Under the pieces are notes generated by a model. The model saw only the letters and a program-made list of their open reading frames with translations, was not told the DNA's origin and ran no database searches. From Flavobacterium succinicans (GTDB taxonomy: Bacteria; Bacteroidota; Bacteroidia; Flavobacteriales; Flavobacteriaceae): a DNA stretch of 64,000 bases. Shown one piece after another: positions 54,481 to 63,144 of this stretch. Numbering within the stretch: position 1 is the first letter of the stretch; every line of letters starts with the position of its first letter. Where the stretch lies: positions 124,001-188,000 of the forward strand of contig NZ_JMTM01000053.1 of the NCBI RefSeq assembly GCF_001662485.1. Reading direction: 5' to 3'. The position numbers were made by a program, and so were the translations under genes.

Positions 54481-55527
54481 ATGATTGAAGATAAAAACCC
54501 TCAACGTACTAGTATTGCTCAATTAGGTGAATTTGGGTTAATCGACCATTTGACAAAAAACTTTGAAATTAACCAAGAATCAACCCTAAAAGGAATTGGT
54601 GACGATGCAGCTGTTTTAGATTTTGGCACAAGAAAAACAGTAGTTTCAACCGACTTGTTAATTGAAGGAGTACATTTTGATTTGGCTTATATGCCTTTAA
54701 AACATTTGGGCTATAAATCAGTTGTAGTTAATCTCTCTGATATTTGTGCTATGAATGCAAAACCTACACAAATCACTGTTTCGGTAGCCGTTTCTAATCG
54801 ATTCCCTTTAGAGGCATTGGAAGAATTATATGAAGGTATTGCCAGAGCGGCCAAAGAATACAAAATTGATGTCATTGGTGGCGACACTACTTCTTCTCAA
54901 AAAGGAATGATTATTAGCATTACCGCTTTAGGTGAAGCAGATGAAAATGAAATCGTTTATCGAAATGGAGCCAAAGCAACTGATTTATTAGTAGTAACTG
55001 GTGACATTGGAGCTGCTTATATGGGACTTCAAGTTTTAGAAAGAGAAAAACAAGTCTTTCAAGTAAATCCTAATTCGCAACCAGATTTAGATGCGTATAC
55101 TTATTTAATTGAGCGACAACTGAAACCAGAAGCAAGAACCGATATTCGAAGCTTATTACATGCCTTAGAGATAAAACCAACTGCTATGATTGATGTTTCT
55201 GATGGCATTTCTTCTGAAATCATGCATTTGTGCAAACAATCTAATGTGGGCTGTAATTTATATGAAGACAAATTACCATTAGATCCTCAATTTATTTCTG
55301 TGTGTGAGGAATTCAACATTGACAGTACAACTATCGCAATCAACGGTGGAGAAGATTATGAGTTGTTATTTACTATAGCAATGTCTGATTTTGATAAAAT
55401 TAAAGGAAACCCAAACTTTACAATTATTGGACACATGACAGAACCAGGAGAAGGCCTTCACTTAGTTACTCGTGCAAATACAAAAATTCAATTAAAAGCA
55501 AGAGGCTGGAATGCCTTGAGTGAATAA
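54481..55527 (+). CDS. thiL: Thiamine-monophosphate kinase
   Basis: Phosphorylates thiamine monophosphate to the pyrophosphate cofactor. The 348-residue protein has GIGDDAAVLDF (residues 40-50), STDLLIEGVHFDL (59-71), NLSDICAMNAKPTQITVSVAV, DVIGGDTTSSQKGM and MIDVSDGISSEIMHLC, all typical of the ThiL/PurM superfamily. A TACCTTTG box at 54450-54457 lies 23 bases before the ATG. It is a single gene and is followed by a perfect 13-bp hairpin. Confidence 0.96.
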   Translation: MIEDKNPQRTSIAQLGEFGLIDHLTKNFEINQESTLKGIGDDAAVLDFGTRKTVVSTDLLIEGVHFDLAYMPLKHLGYKSVVVNLSDICAMNAKPTQITVSVAVSNRFPLEALEELYEGIARAAKEYKIDVIGGDTTSSQKGMIISITALGEADENEIVYRNGAKATDLLVVTGDIGAAYMGLQVLEREKQVFQVNPNSQPDLDAYTYLIERQLKPEARTDIRSLLHALEIKPTAMIDVSDGISSEIMHLCKQSNVGCNLYEDKLPLDPQFISVCEEFNIDSTTIAINGGEDYELLFTIAMSDFDKIKGNPNFTIIGHMTEPGEGLHLVTRANTKIQLKARGWNALSE

Positions 55528-55550
55528 TCAACTTATTTTTATTAATAACA

Positions 55551-55585
55551 AAGAGTCGTTTTCTAAATTGAAAACGACTCTTTTT
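55551..55585 (+). terminator. Intrinsic terminator of thiL
   Basis: AAGAGTCGTTTTC (55551-55563) pairs perfectly with GAAAACGACTCTT (55570-55582) around TAAATT, followed by T. Confidence 0.92.
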
Positions 55586-55685
55586 ATATTATACCTGTCT
55601 AAAAAAATACTGTTAAAATAATCCTAAAAAAACAACATAAGAGCACTATATTTATTATAAACAAAACACTTTAACATTAAAAATA

Positions 55686-55713
55686 AAAAAGGTGGAATCT
55701 CTTCCACCCTTTT
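55686..55713 (-). terminator. Hairpin downstream of the PurF-like gene
   Basis: GGTGGAA (55691-55697) pairs with TTCCACC (55702-55708) around TCTC, with A runs on the left and T runs on the right, so it could act on either strand. It is about 130 bases past the PurF-like stop. The rest of the 317-base gap 55528-55844 shows no gene. Confidence 0.65.
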
Positions 55714-55844
55714 TGCCCCAAATCTACCATAAACTTAACCTACTAATATTATGGTTTAGTAAACTTACTATAAAGCTATAGTACTAACAATCTTTTTCGA
55801 TGAAATGCAAAAAAATCCGATTAAATACAGATTTTATGATTTCT

Positions 55845-57743
55845 TTAATACGCTCTTGCGTCTTTACCCTCATAAAAATTCATAAATGCGCGATTGACTA
55901 CACGATTCCCACCTGGGGTAGGGTAATCACCTGTAAAATACCAATCTCCTAAATTTTTAGGACAAGCTATATGTAAATTTTCAACGGTCTGGAAAATAAT
56001 TTTTACTTCTGCATTGATTTCAGAAGAACTTAACATTTCAGCTATCTTATCAGAAACCTCTTGGGGCGTAAATGGCTCATATATGGCGGTAACATAATTT
56101 ACCACTTCAATATCTTTAAAGTTCTCTTGAGCTTTACACTTAACGTATACTTCATCGACAATATGATATAGATTTCTTTCTTTAAGCAACTCTAAAGCGG
56201 CTTTAAAAGCAATTAACCCTTCTAACTTGGCCATGTCAATTCCGTAACAATCTGGGTAACGAATTTGAGGCGCTGAAGAAACGACAACGATACGTTTAGG
56301 ATTCAAGCGATCCATCATTTTGATGATACTTTTCTTAAGTGTAGTACCACGTACAATACTATCATCAATTATCACTAAATTATCCGTTGGCTGAACCACT
56401 CCATACGTCACATCATAAACGTGAGCCACTAAATCGTCCCTACTGCTGTCTTCTGTAATAAAGGTTCTTAATTTAGCATCTTTAATCGCTACTTTCTCTG
56501 TACGTATTTTTACCGCTAATAACTCCTGTAAACTCTCAGTCGTTAAGGTATTTCTATTAGCTAATATGTAATTGTTTTTACGCTGATTCAAGAAATCCTG
56601 TGCCGCTTCAACCATTCCAAAGAAAGACGTTTCAGCGGTATTCGGAATATAAGAAAACACCGTATTATCAGTATCGAAATCTATGGTTTCCAAAACAGCC
56701 GGCAATACCAGTTTACCTAACATTTTACGCTCTCTATAAATCTCTGCATCACTTCCTCTTGAGAAATAGATTCGTTCAAAAGAACAGGCTTTTTTGGCAA
56801 TTGCAGGAAGTATTTCTTGCATAGAAACGGTTCCGTTCTTTTTGATTATCAAAGCAGCTCCTGGATCGATTTCATGCACTTCATCAAAAGGAACATTAAA
56901 CACCGTTTGAATCACTGGTCGCTCTGAGGCCACCACAACAATTTCGTCATCTTGGTAAAAATAAGCAGGGCGAATTCCTGCTGGATCTCTAAAAACAAAT
57001 GCATCTCCATGCCCTAAAAGGCCTGCCATAGCATAACCTCCGTCAAGATTTTTGGCAGCACGTTGTAAAATCTTTGCAACATTTAATCGTTCGGCTATTA
57101 CAGGCGAAGCTTCTCTTTTATTTAACCCTTCATTTTTACAATCTTGATACAAATCAGTAACGGCATCATCTAGAAAATGACCTATTTTTTCCATTACTGT
57201 AACCGTATCTGCCATCTCTTTTGGATGTTGACCTAGCTCTACTAAATTTTCAAAAAGCTCCTTAACATTAGTCATGTTAAAGTTACCCGCTAGAATCAAA
57301 TTACGATGCATCCAGTTATTTTGACGTAAAAACGGATGCACACTCTCGATACTATTTTTACCGAAAGTACCATAACGTACATGCCCCAAAAACAACTCCC
57401 CTAAATAAGGAATATTTGCTTTTTGAAGGGCAACACTTTCTGCATATTCAGGATGTGCGGAAAGTTCATCATTAATTCTCGAATTGATTTGAGCAAAAAC
57501 ATCTTGAATGGGTTGGGCATGATTCGAACGCACTCGACTGATATATCTTTGACCTGGCTCAACATCTAATTTTATACTTGCAAATCCAGCACCGTCTTGT
57601 CCTCGATTGTGCTGTTTTTCCATAAGCAAATACATTTTTTGGATGCCATAAAAGGCTGAACCATATTTTTCCTTATAGTATTCAAGTGGCTTAAGAAGTC
57701 GTACTAAAGCTATTCCACATTCGTGTTGTAAAGCGTCACTCAT
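55845..57743 (-). CDS. Long PurF-like amidophosphoribosyltransferase
   Basis: A 632-residue enzyme, about 130-150 residues longer than the classical PurF. An N-terminal Ntn-type glutamine amidotransferase domain has a candidate nucleophile Cys9 (QHECGIALVRL), NRGQDGAGFAS (46-56) and HVRYGTFGKNS (121-131). The C-terminal phosphoribosyltransferase domain has the PRPP loop VIIDDSIVRGTT (457-468). It should transfer glutamine ammonia to PRPP in the first purine step, and purN lies nearby. The extra length is spread through the glutaminase half (for example 80-115 and 190-215). Whether it is the main PurF or a paralogue cannot be told here. Confidence 0.88.
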   Translation of the reverse strand: MSDALQHECGIALVRLLKPLEYYKEKYGSAFYGIQKMYLLMEKQHNRGQDGAGFASIKLDVEPGQRYISRVRSNHAQPIQDVFAQINSRINDELSAHPEYAESVALQKANIPYLGELFLGHVRYGTFGKNSIESVHPFLRQNNWMHRNLILAGNFNMTNVKELFENLVELGQHPKEMADTVTVMEKIGHFLDDAVTDLYQDCKNEGLNKREASPVIAERLNVAKILQRAAKNLDGGYAMAGLLGHGDAFVFRDPAGIRPAYFYQDDEIVVVASERPVIQTVFNVPFDEVHEIDPGAALIIKKNGTVSMQEILPAIAKKACSFERIYFSRGSDAEIYRERKMLGKLVLPAVLETIDFDTDNTVFSYIPNTAETSFFGMVEAAQDFLNQRKNNYILANRNTLTTESLQELLAVKIRTEKVAIKDAKLRTFITEDSSRDDLVAHVYDVTYGVVQPTDNLVIIDDSIVRGTTLKKSIIKMMDRLNPKRIVVVSSAPQIRYPDCYGIDMAKLEGLIAFKAALELLKERNLYHIVDEVYVKCKAQENFKDIEVVNYVTAIYEPFTPQEVSDKIAEMLSSSEINAEVKIIFQTVENLHIACPKNLGDWYFTGDYPTPGGNRVVNRAFMNFYEGKDARAY

Positions 57744-57778
57744 GGTATTTATTGTTGTGTTGTATTAAGCAGTTTATT

Positions 57779-57802
57779 AAAAAAAGCTCAGTTCCCTGAG
57801 CT
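57779..57802 (-). terminator. Hairpin between the PfkB kinase and the PurF-like gene
   Basis: On the minus strand AGCTCAG (57802-57796) pairs with CTGAGCT (57791-57785) around GGAA, followed by T. It lies in the 66-base gap between two co-directional genes and would terminate or attenuate transcription into the PurF-like gene. Confidence 0.75.
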
Positions 57803-57809
57803 TAAGTCA

Positions 57810-58733
57810 TTATAGTTCGATGTCAAATTGAGTCAAAGCTTTGAACTGTTTCAAGCGTTGATTCACTTCTTTTGCTTCTAAACCAACCATTCGTTCTGTT
57901 CCAAATTTCTCCACACAAAAGGAAGCCAAATTAGAGCCGTAAATGATTCCGTTTTTCATGTTTTCAAAAGAAATATTTTCACTTTGAGCAATGTATCCAG
58001 AAAATCCTCCTGCAAAAGTATCACCAGCACCCGTTGGGTCAAAAACTTCTTCTAATGGTAATGCTGGCGCAAAAAACACTTCGCTTTTATGAAACAAAAG
58101 GGCTCCATGCTCTCCTTTTTTAATCACTACATATTTTGGGCCTAATTCCTGGATTTTGGCTGCAGCTTTTACCAAAGAATATTCGCCAGATAGTTGTCTT
58201 GCTTCTTCATCATTTATAGTAATCACATCTACACGTTTAATCACATCAAGTAATTCAGGTAGGGCACAATCCATCCAAAAATTCATAGTATCTAAGACTA
58301 CTAATTTCGGAGTAGTCTCCATTTGATCCAAAACACTGCTTTGTACTAGTGGATGAAGATTTCCTAACATCACAACTTCAGCATCTTTGAAATTTTGAGG
58401 TACTTTTGGTTGAAAATCAGCCAAAACATTAAGTTCTGTAACCAATGTATCTCTTGAATTCAAATCATTGTGATACAAGCCACTCCAAAAGAAAGTCTTT
58501 CCACCTTTAACAATTTCAATTCCTGAAATATCAATGTTTCGAGAAGTTAATAAATCTAAATGCTCTTGTGGAAAATCATCCCCAACTACAGAAACAATTG
58601 CAGACTGTAGGTCGAAAAAAGAAGCTGACAAACCTATATATGTCGCGGCGCCACCTACTATTTTATCAGTTTTCCCAAAAGGAGTTTCAATTGCGTCGAA
58701 AGCTACTGTTCCAACAATCAATAATTTATTCAT
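57810..58733 (-). CDS. PfkB family sugar/nucleoside kinase
   Basis: A 307-residue ribokinase-fold kinase. IVGTVAFDAIETPFGKTDKIVGGAATYIGLSA carries the substrate-binding GGAATY at about 28-33, ITINDEEARQLSGE the middle motif and FDPTGAGDTFAGGFSGYI (about 235-252) the anion hole and catalytic Asp. The closest pattern is the adenosine/ribokinase branch rather than FruK. Its position upstream of a purine-synthesis-type gene hints at a nucleoside substrate, but this is inference. A matched promoter lies upstream. Confidence 0.9.
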   Translation of the reverse strand: MNKLLIVGTVAFDAIETPFGKTDKIVGGAATYIGLSASFFDLQSAIVSVVGDDFPQEHLDLLTSRNIDISGIEIVKGGKTFFWSGLYHNDLNSRDTLVTELNVLADFQPKVPQNFKDAEVVMLGNLHPLVQSSVLDQMETTPKLVVLDTMNFWMDCALPELLDVIKRVDVITINDEEARQLSGEYSLVKAAAKIQELGPKYVVIKKGEHGALLFHKSEVFFAPALPLEEVFDPTGAGDTFAGGFSGYIAQSENISFENMKNGIIYGSNLASFCVEKFGTERMVGLEAKEVNQRLKQFKALTQFDIEL

Positions 58734-58756
58734 TTGCTGTGTTTCGAATTAAGGCG

Positions 58757-58787
58757 CAAAGATAGTTCATAAAGTGTAAAGTTGCAA
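58757..58787 (-). promoter_or_regulatory. Probable promoter of the PfkB kinase gene
   Basis: On the minus strand TTG (58787-58785), 20 bases, TATCTTTG (58764-58757), about 24 bases upstream of the ATG. Confidence 0.6.
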
Positions 58788-58838
58788 CGATTGCAAGCCT
58801 CAAAGAAACAAAAGTAATAAATACTGATTTTCAGATTA

Positions 58839-59318
58839 TTATATCATTTTTTGATCCTCTTTTTCATAAAAAGAATCAATAGAAAGTTGCTTTTGTTGCG
58901 AAGCCATCACGGCCAACTCATCGCAACGTTCGTTTTGAGGATGATTATTATGACCTTTGATCCATTTAAAATCTACTTGATGCTTGCGATAAATGATTAA
59001 AAAACGCTTCCAAAGATCAGCATTTTTCCTGTCGGTAAATCGCTTTTTTTCCCATCCAAAAACCCATTTTTTCAAAACAGAATCTACCACATACTTTGAG
59101 TCCGAAATGACCAAAACAGAAGTATTTTCGTTTTTTAGCTTTTCAAGGCCAACAATTACAGCTAAAAGCTCCATTCTATTATTAGTAGTTAAACGAAATC
59201 CTTCATAGAATTCTTTTTTATAAGGTTTGCCTACCCACTCCATAACTACGCCATAGCCACCAGGACCGGGATTTCCTTTGGCCGCTCCATCGGTATAAAT
59301 ATGAACTTGATGTGACAT
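58839..59318 (-). CDS. rnhA: Ribonuclease HI
   Basis: Degrades the RNA strand of RNA-DNA hybrids. The 159-residue protein carries the catalytic acids in YTDGAAKGNPGPGG (Asp10), NNRMELLAV (Glu50), VISDSKYV (Asp72) and CDELAV (the last Asp), together with the HNNHPQNERCDELA motif. The C-terminal ten residues (KEDQKMI) are a charged tail. The gene follows purN by 53 bases on the same strand and may be co-transcribed with it. Confidence 0.95.
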   Translation of the reverse strand: MSHQVHIYTDGAAKGNPGPGGYGVVMEWVGKPYKKEFYEGFRLTTNNRMELLAVIVGLEKLKNENTSVLVISDSKYVVDSVLKKWVFGWEKKRFTDRKNADLWKRFLIIYRKHQVDFKWIKGHNNHPQNERCDELAVMASQQKQLSIDSFYEKEDQKMI

Positions 59319-59371
59319 TTAGAGAAATTAGTTTTTAGCTTATTGATTTATTATGATTTACTTTTAAAAGC

Positions 59372-59935
59372 TTAGTCACCTAATAAATTATCTATAATAG
59401 TAGGGAAGTGTTTTTGTTCTAATTCATGAATTTTTACTGCGACATCTCCAGGGGTATCTTCGGGAGTAAGAGCAACAGAGGATTGAAAAATGATCGCTCC
59501 CTCATCGTAATTTTCATTTACATAATGAATAGTAATCCCAGTCTCTTTTTCCTTGTTAGCAATCACAGCTTCGTGAATATGCATGCCATACATTCCTTTA
59601 CCCCCAAATTTTGGCAATAATGCGGGGTGTATATTTATAATTCTATTTGGGTAAGCCTCTATTAGATTTTGAGGAATTTTTAGTAAAAAACCAGCCAATA
59701 CAATTAAATCAGGTTGAAAAGTATTGATTTTTTGTAATAAAAAACCTTCATTTAATTCTTGTTTTGAAAAAATTTGAGACGGAACTTCTAATTTTGCAGC
59801 ACGTTCAATCACCTTTGCAGAGGGATTATTAGTGAAGACATTCACTACCTTAGCTTTAGAAGAATTCGAAAAATATTTAATGATATTTTCTGCATTTGTT
59901 CCCGATCCCGAAGCAAAAACAACAATTTTTTTCAT
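59372..59935 (-). CDS. purN: Phosphoribosylglycinamide formyltransferase
   Basis: Transfers the formyl group of 10-formyl-THF to GAR, the third purine step. 187 residues from ATG 59935 (MKKIVVFASGSGTNAENII), which gives the canonical start; the frame open upstream adds 8 odd residues. GSGTN (9-13) is the GAR phosphate site, and the catalytic Asn-His-Asp set is in IINIHPALLPKFGG (Asn and His) and YDEGAIIF (Asp). Neighbours are rnhA and, divergently, acpP. Confidence 0.95.
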   Translation of the reverse strand: MKKIVVFASGSGTNAENIIKYFSNSSKAKVVNVFTNNPSAKVIERAAKLEVPSQIFSKQELNEGFLLQKINTFQPDLIVLAGFLLKIPQNLIEAYPNRIINIHPALLPKFGGKGMYGMHIHEAVIANKEKETGITIHYVNENYDEGAIIFQSSVALTPEDTPGDVAVKIHELEQKHFPTIIDNLLGD

Positions 59936-60110
59936 GTTACAACTCATTTTATTTTGCAAAAAACGACATAAAAAACGAAAAAAAACAGCTTTGATTGTCC
60001 TTTGTTAAAATAAATTTTAGTTTTTATCCAATACATTTATAAACTAAATAGTAGTTTTAAAATAAAGTTTTTTATTTTTGCCAACAAATTAAATTCTAAA
60101 ATTAAAGATT

Positions 60111-60347
60111 ATGTCAGACATTGCATCAAGAGTAAAAGCGATTATCGTAGACAAATTAGGTGTTGACGAAAACGAAGTTGTAACAGAAGCAAGCTTCACA
60201 AATGATTTAGGAGCTGACTCATTAGACACTGTTGAGCTTATTATGGAATTCGAAAAAGAATTCGACATTCAAATTCCAGACGATCAAGCAGAAAACATTG
60301 CTACTGTTGGTCAAGCTATCTCTTACATCGAGGAAGCAAAAAAATAA
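60111..60347 (+). CDS. acpP: Acyl carrier protein
   Basis: A 78-residue acidic ACP that carries acyl chains on a phosphopantetheine arm attached at Ser37 in [12 protein letters not shown]. Helices at about 3-15, 37-50 and 65-75 match the family. A TATTTTTG promoter box lies 30 bases upstream (60073-60080). A hairpin between it and fabF (60356-60384) could make the ACP message more abundant than fabF, as ACP is needed in excess. Confidence 0.97.
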   Translation: MSDIASRVKAIIVDKLGVDENEVVTEASFTNDLGADSLDTVELIMEFEKEFDIQIPDDQAENIATVGQAISYIEEAKK

Positions 60348-60355
60348 TAAATTTT

Positions 60356-60392
60356 CACCCGTTTGCATTGCTTGTAAACGGGTGTTATTATT
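60356..60392 (+). terminator. Hairpin terminator/attenuator between acpP and fabF
   Basis: CACCCGTTT (60356-60364) pairs perfectly with AAACGGGTG (60376-60384) around an 11-base loop, followed by a T-rich stretch. It lies in the 188-base acpP-fabF gap. Confidence 0.85.
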
Positions 60393-60416
60393 TTTAAAAT
60401 CAATTTAATACTTAGT

Positions 60417-60535
60417 GGAGGGGTTTTCCTCCTTATAAATACTTATATTGTAATACCCATGTCTCTTTTGTACTCTATATACAATAAAAGAATGCGTGGG
60501 TTTTATTTGTTTAAAGCTAACAAAACACATACGTT
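60417..60535 (+). promoter_or_regulatory. fabF leader region with a small hairpin
   Basis: GGAGG (60417-60421) can pair with CCTCC (60428-60432), and CCCATG near 60467 faces CGTGGG near 60494. These could form a leader structure in front of fabF. No clear TAnnTTTG box is seen, so transcription may come through the upstream attenuator. Confidence 0.35.
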
Positions 60536-61789
60536 ATGGAATTAAGACGAGTTGTAGTTACAGGATTAGGTGCACTAACTCCAATTGGAAATAACATCCA
60601 AGAATACTGGCATGGTCTTTTGAATGGAGTAAGCGGAGCTGCTCCAATTACATACTACGATACCGAAAAACACAAAACAAAATTTGCGTGTGAAGTAAAA
60701 AACTTCAATATTGAAGATTATATGGATCGCAAAGAATCTCGACGACTAGACAAATTTGCCCAATATGCTATTGCCGCAAGTGATGAAGCTATTAAAGATG
60801 CTGGATTAACAGACGACAATATTGACAAACAAAGAGTAGGTGTTATCTGGGGTGCTGGAATTGGTGGACTTGAAACTTTTCAAGACGAGGTATTGTATTA
60901 TGCAAAAGGTGACGGAACTCCAAAATTCAATCCTTTTTTTATTCCAAAAATGATTGCAGATATTGCTCCAGCTCACATTTCGATGCGAAATGGCTATATG
61001 GGTCCCAATTATACAACAGTTTCAGCTTGTGCTTCTTCTGCTAATGCATTAATTGACGCGTTTAACTACATCCGATTAGGAATGTGTGACGTGATTATCT
61101 CTGGAGGCTCTGAAGCAGCGGTAACAATTGCAGGAATGGGCGGCTTTAGTTCTATGCACGCTTTATCTACTAGGAATGAAAGTCCAGAAACCGCTTCGAG
61201 ACCTTTTGATGCCACCAGAGATGGCTTTGTATTAGGTGAAGGTGCTGGCGCACTTGTACTTGAAGATTACGAACATGCAAAAGCGAGAGGCGCAAAAATA
61301 TACTGTGAAATTGGTGGTGGCGGAATGTCATCAGACGCCTATCATTTAACCGCTCCTCACCCAGAAGGAATTGGAGTTATTGCCGTAATGAAAAACACCC
61401 TTCGAGATGCAGGAATGAATCCAGAAGACGTAGATCACATCAATACACACGGAACTTCTACTCCTCTTGGAGACGTAGCTGAATTAAAAGCGATCAGTGC
61501 AGTGTTTGGCGATCATGCTAAAACCATCAATATTAATTCGACCAAATCAATGACTGGTCACTTGTTGGGAGCCGCAGGAGCAATTGAAGCTATTGCTTCT
61601 ATCTTGGCCATGAAACACGGGATAATCCCTCCAACCATTAATCATAGCGTTGTAGATGATAAAATCGACCCATCACTAAATCTTACTCTAAATACACCTC
61701 AAAAGAGAGAAGTAAATGTGGCTATGAGTAACACTTTTGGTTTTGGCGGGCACAATGCATGTGTATTGTTTAAAAAATTAGTTGACTAA
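60536..61789 (+). CDS. fabF: Beta-ketoacyl-ACP synthase II
   Basis: Elongates acyl-ACP by condensation with malonyl-ACP. The 417-residue protein has the full triad: Cys165 in SACASSAN, His305 in INTHGTSTPLGD and His342 in TGHLLGAAG. The start MELRRVVVTGLGALTP is the family N-terminus. The acpP-fabF-rnc order is one of the commonest in bacteria. rnc begins 6 bases after its stop, so the two genes are coupled. Confidence 0.97.
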   Translation: MELRRVVVTGLGALTPIGNNIQEYWHGLLNGVSGAAPITYYDTEKHKTKFACEVKNFNIEDYMDRKESRRLDKFAQYAIAASDEAIKDAGLTDDNIDKQRVGVIWGAGIGGLETFQDEVLYYAKGDGTPKFNPFFIPKMIADIAPAHISMRNGYMGPNYTTVSACASSANALIDAFNYIRLGMCDVIISGGSEAAVTIAGMGGFSSMHALSTRNESPETASRPFDATRDGFVLGEGAGALVLEDYEHAKARGAKIYCEIGGGGMSSDAYHLTAPHPEGIGVIAVMKNTLRDAGMNPEDVDHINTHGTSTPLGDVAELKAISAVFGDHAKTININSTKSMTGHLLGAAGAIEAIASILAMKHGIIPPTINHSVVDDKIDPSLNLTLNTPQKREVNVAMSNTFGFGGHNACVLFKKLVD

Positions 61790-61795
61790 TTTCGT

Positions 61796-62536
61796 ATGCG
61801 AATTTTAAAAAAAATATTTTCAAAATCCCGTTCTCTCGAAGACGGGATTTTTTTTAATGCTCTCGAAAAAATATTGGGTTTTCCACCAACCGAGTTAGAA
61901 TCCTACCGGAAAGCATTCACACATCGTTCCTCAAACAAAGTAGACAAAGAGGGCAACCCTATGAATTATGAACGATTAGAATTCTTAGGGGACGCCATGC
62001 TAAGTTCTGTCATTGCTGGTTATTTATTTAGTAAAGCACCTTATGGAGACGAAGGTTATTTAACAAAAATGCGTTCCAAAATAGTAAGTAGAGAACACCT
62101 AAATGAACTAGGAAAAGACTTAAATTTAATTCAATTCATAGAAAGCAAAGTTCCGGTACAACATTTTGGAGATAACATTCATGGTAATATCTTTGAATCT
62201 TTAATTGGCGCCATTTATTTGGACAAAGGATATGTATTCTGCGAAAAATTCATTAATTCAAGAGTAATTACACCTTATGTTGACATTAGCCGATTAGAAG
62301 GCAAAGTAATCAGCTATAAAAGCTTGGTCATCGAGTGGTGCCAAAAAGAAAAAAGAGTATTTCATTTCGATATTTTTGAAGACAATGCCATTGATGGACA
62401 ACGTTTATTTGGTGTCCGATTGAGTATTGACGACAAAGTAATTGCCAAAGCAAGAGCTACTTCCAAAAAGAAAGCTGAAGAAAAAGCAGCCCAAAGAGCT
62501 TATTTTGCCTTTCAAGAAAAAATAAACAAGAAATAA
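61796..62536 (+). CDS. rnc: Ribonuclease III
   Basis: Cleaves double-stranded RNA in rRNA and mRNA processing. The 246-residue protein has the RNase III signature NYERLEFLGDAMLSS (about 58-72) with catalytic Glu and Asp, a second GNIFESLIGAIYLDKG that carries the paired Asp/Glu, and a C-terminal dsRNA-binding domain (about 170-240) ending KARATSKKKAEEKAAQRAY. An N-terminal basic extension of about 25 residues (MRILKKIFSKSRSL) is typical of Bacteroidota forms. Confidence 0.95.
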   Translation: MRILKKIFSKSRSLEDGIFFNALEKILGFPPTELESYRKAFTHRSSNKVDKEGNPMNYERLEFLGDAMLSSVIAGYLFSKAPYGDEGYLTKMRSKIVSREHLNELGKDLNLIQFIESKVPVQHFGDNIHGNIFESLIGAIYLDKGYVFCEKFINSRVITPYVDISRLEGKVISYKSLVIEWCQKEKRVFHFDIFEDNAIDGQRLFGVRLSIDDKVIAKARATSKKKAEEKAAQRAYFAFQEKINKK

Positions 62537-62650
62537 TCTTATTTTTCTTAAAACTATATCGTTTTCGTTAAGGATTTAACAAAATCATATCAATCTTTCT
62601 TAGAAAATCTTCTATAGAAGTAGTACCTTTACTGCTAATTTATTTTTGAA

Positions 62651-63139
62651 ATGGCAATTCACAAAGTAAGTTTAGATGAGTTTGAAGAAATAGATTATTC
62701 TATCATTGCTATACATACTCCTTTGGAGGATTATCGTTTAGCTTATTTCATTAATCTAGCCTTAAACATTAATCTTGGCAGAAGTCCAAAAGACATTTTG
62801 ATTGACATAAAAGAAGGAAAATCTTTTTTCTCGAAATACTCTTATTATGATGCTAAAAAAGACAGTACTTGGCATCTGATTCAAAATAAAAATGAAGTAA
62901 TTCAGAGCGATACTAAGCAAAAATCCAATCTGTTTTTCGATCAAAATATAGAAATCGCTGCTCAAGTATATTTGTTACCTGAACTTAAAAAAGCAGACTA
63001 TTTCTTAAAAATTGAAGCCTGTCATAGCAATTTTAATAAAACAAAAACAGTTGCTGATTTAAACACTATAGAAGCCATAAGTATGGTCTATAGCGTAAAA
63101 ACAGAAACCATAAAATCAAAAAACAATTTAATTTTTTAA
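62651..63139 (+). CDS. IPExxxVDY family protein
   Basis: A 162-residue protein recognised by the arrangement found in flavobacteria directly upstream of pyk (63145), matching the family named IPExxxVDY. Conserved features seen are DYSIIAIHTPLEDYRLAYFINLALNI (about 16-41) and the later LLPELKKADYFLKIEA (about 110-125, here LPELKKADY in place of the naming motif). It lacks signal and membrane segments. The function is unknown. It lies 5 bases before the pyk start, so the two genes are almost certainly one transcript; a link to pyruvate kinase activity is inference. Confidence 0.8.
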   Translation: MAIHKVSLDEFEEIDYSIIAIHTPLEDYRLAYFINLALNINLGRSPKDILIDIKEGKSFFSKYSYYDAKKDSTWHLIQNKNEVIQSDTKQKSNLFFDQNIEIAAQVYLLPELKKADYFLKIEACHSNFNKTKTVADLNTIEAISMVYSVKTETIKSKNNLIF

Positions 63140-63144
63140 CAACA

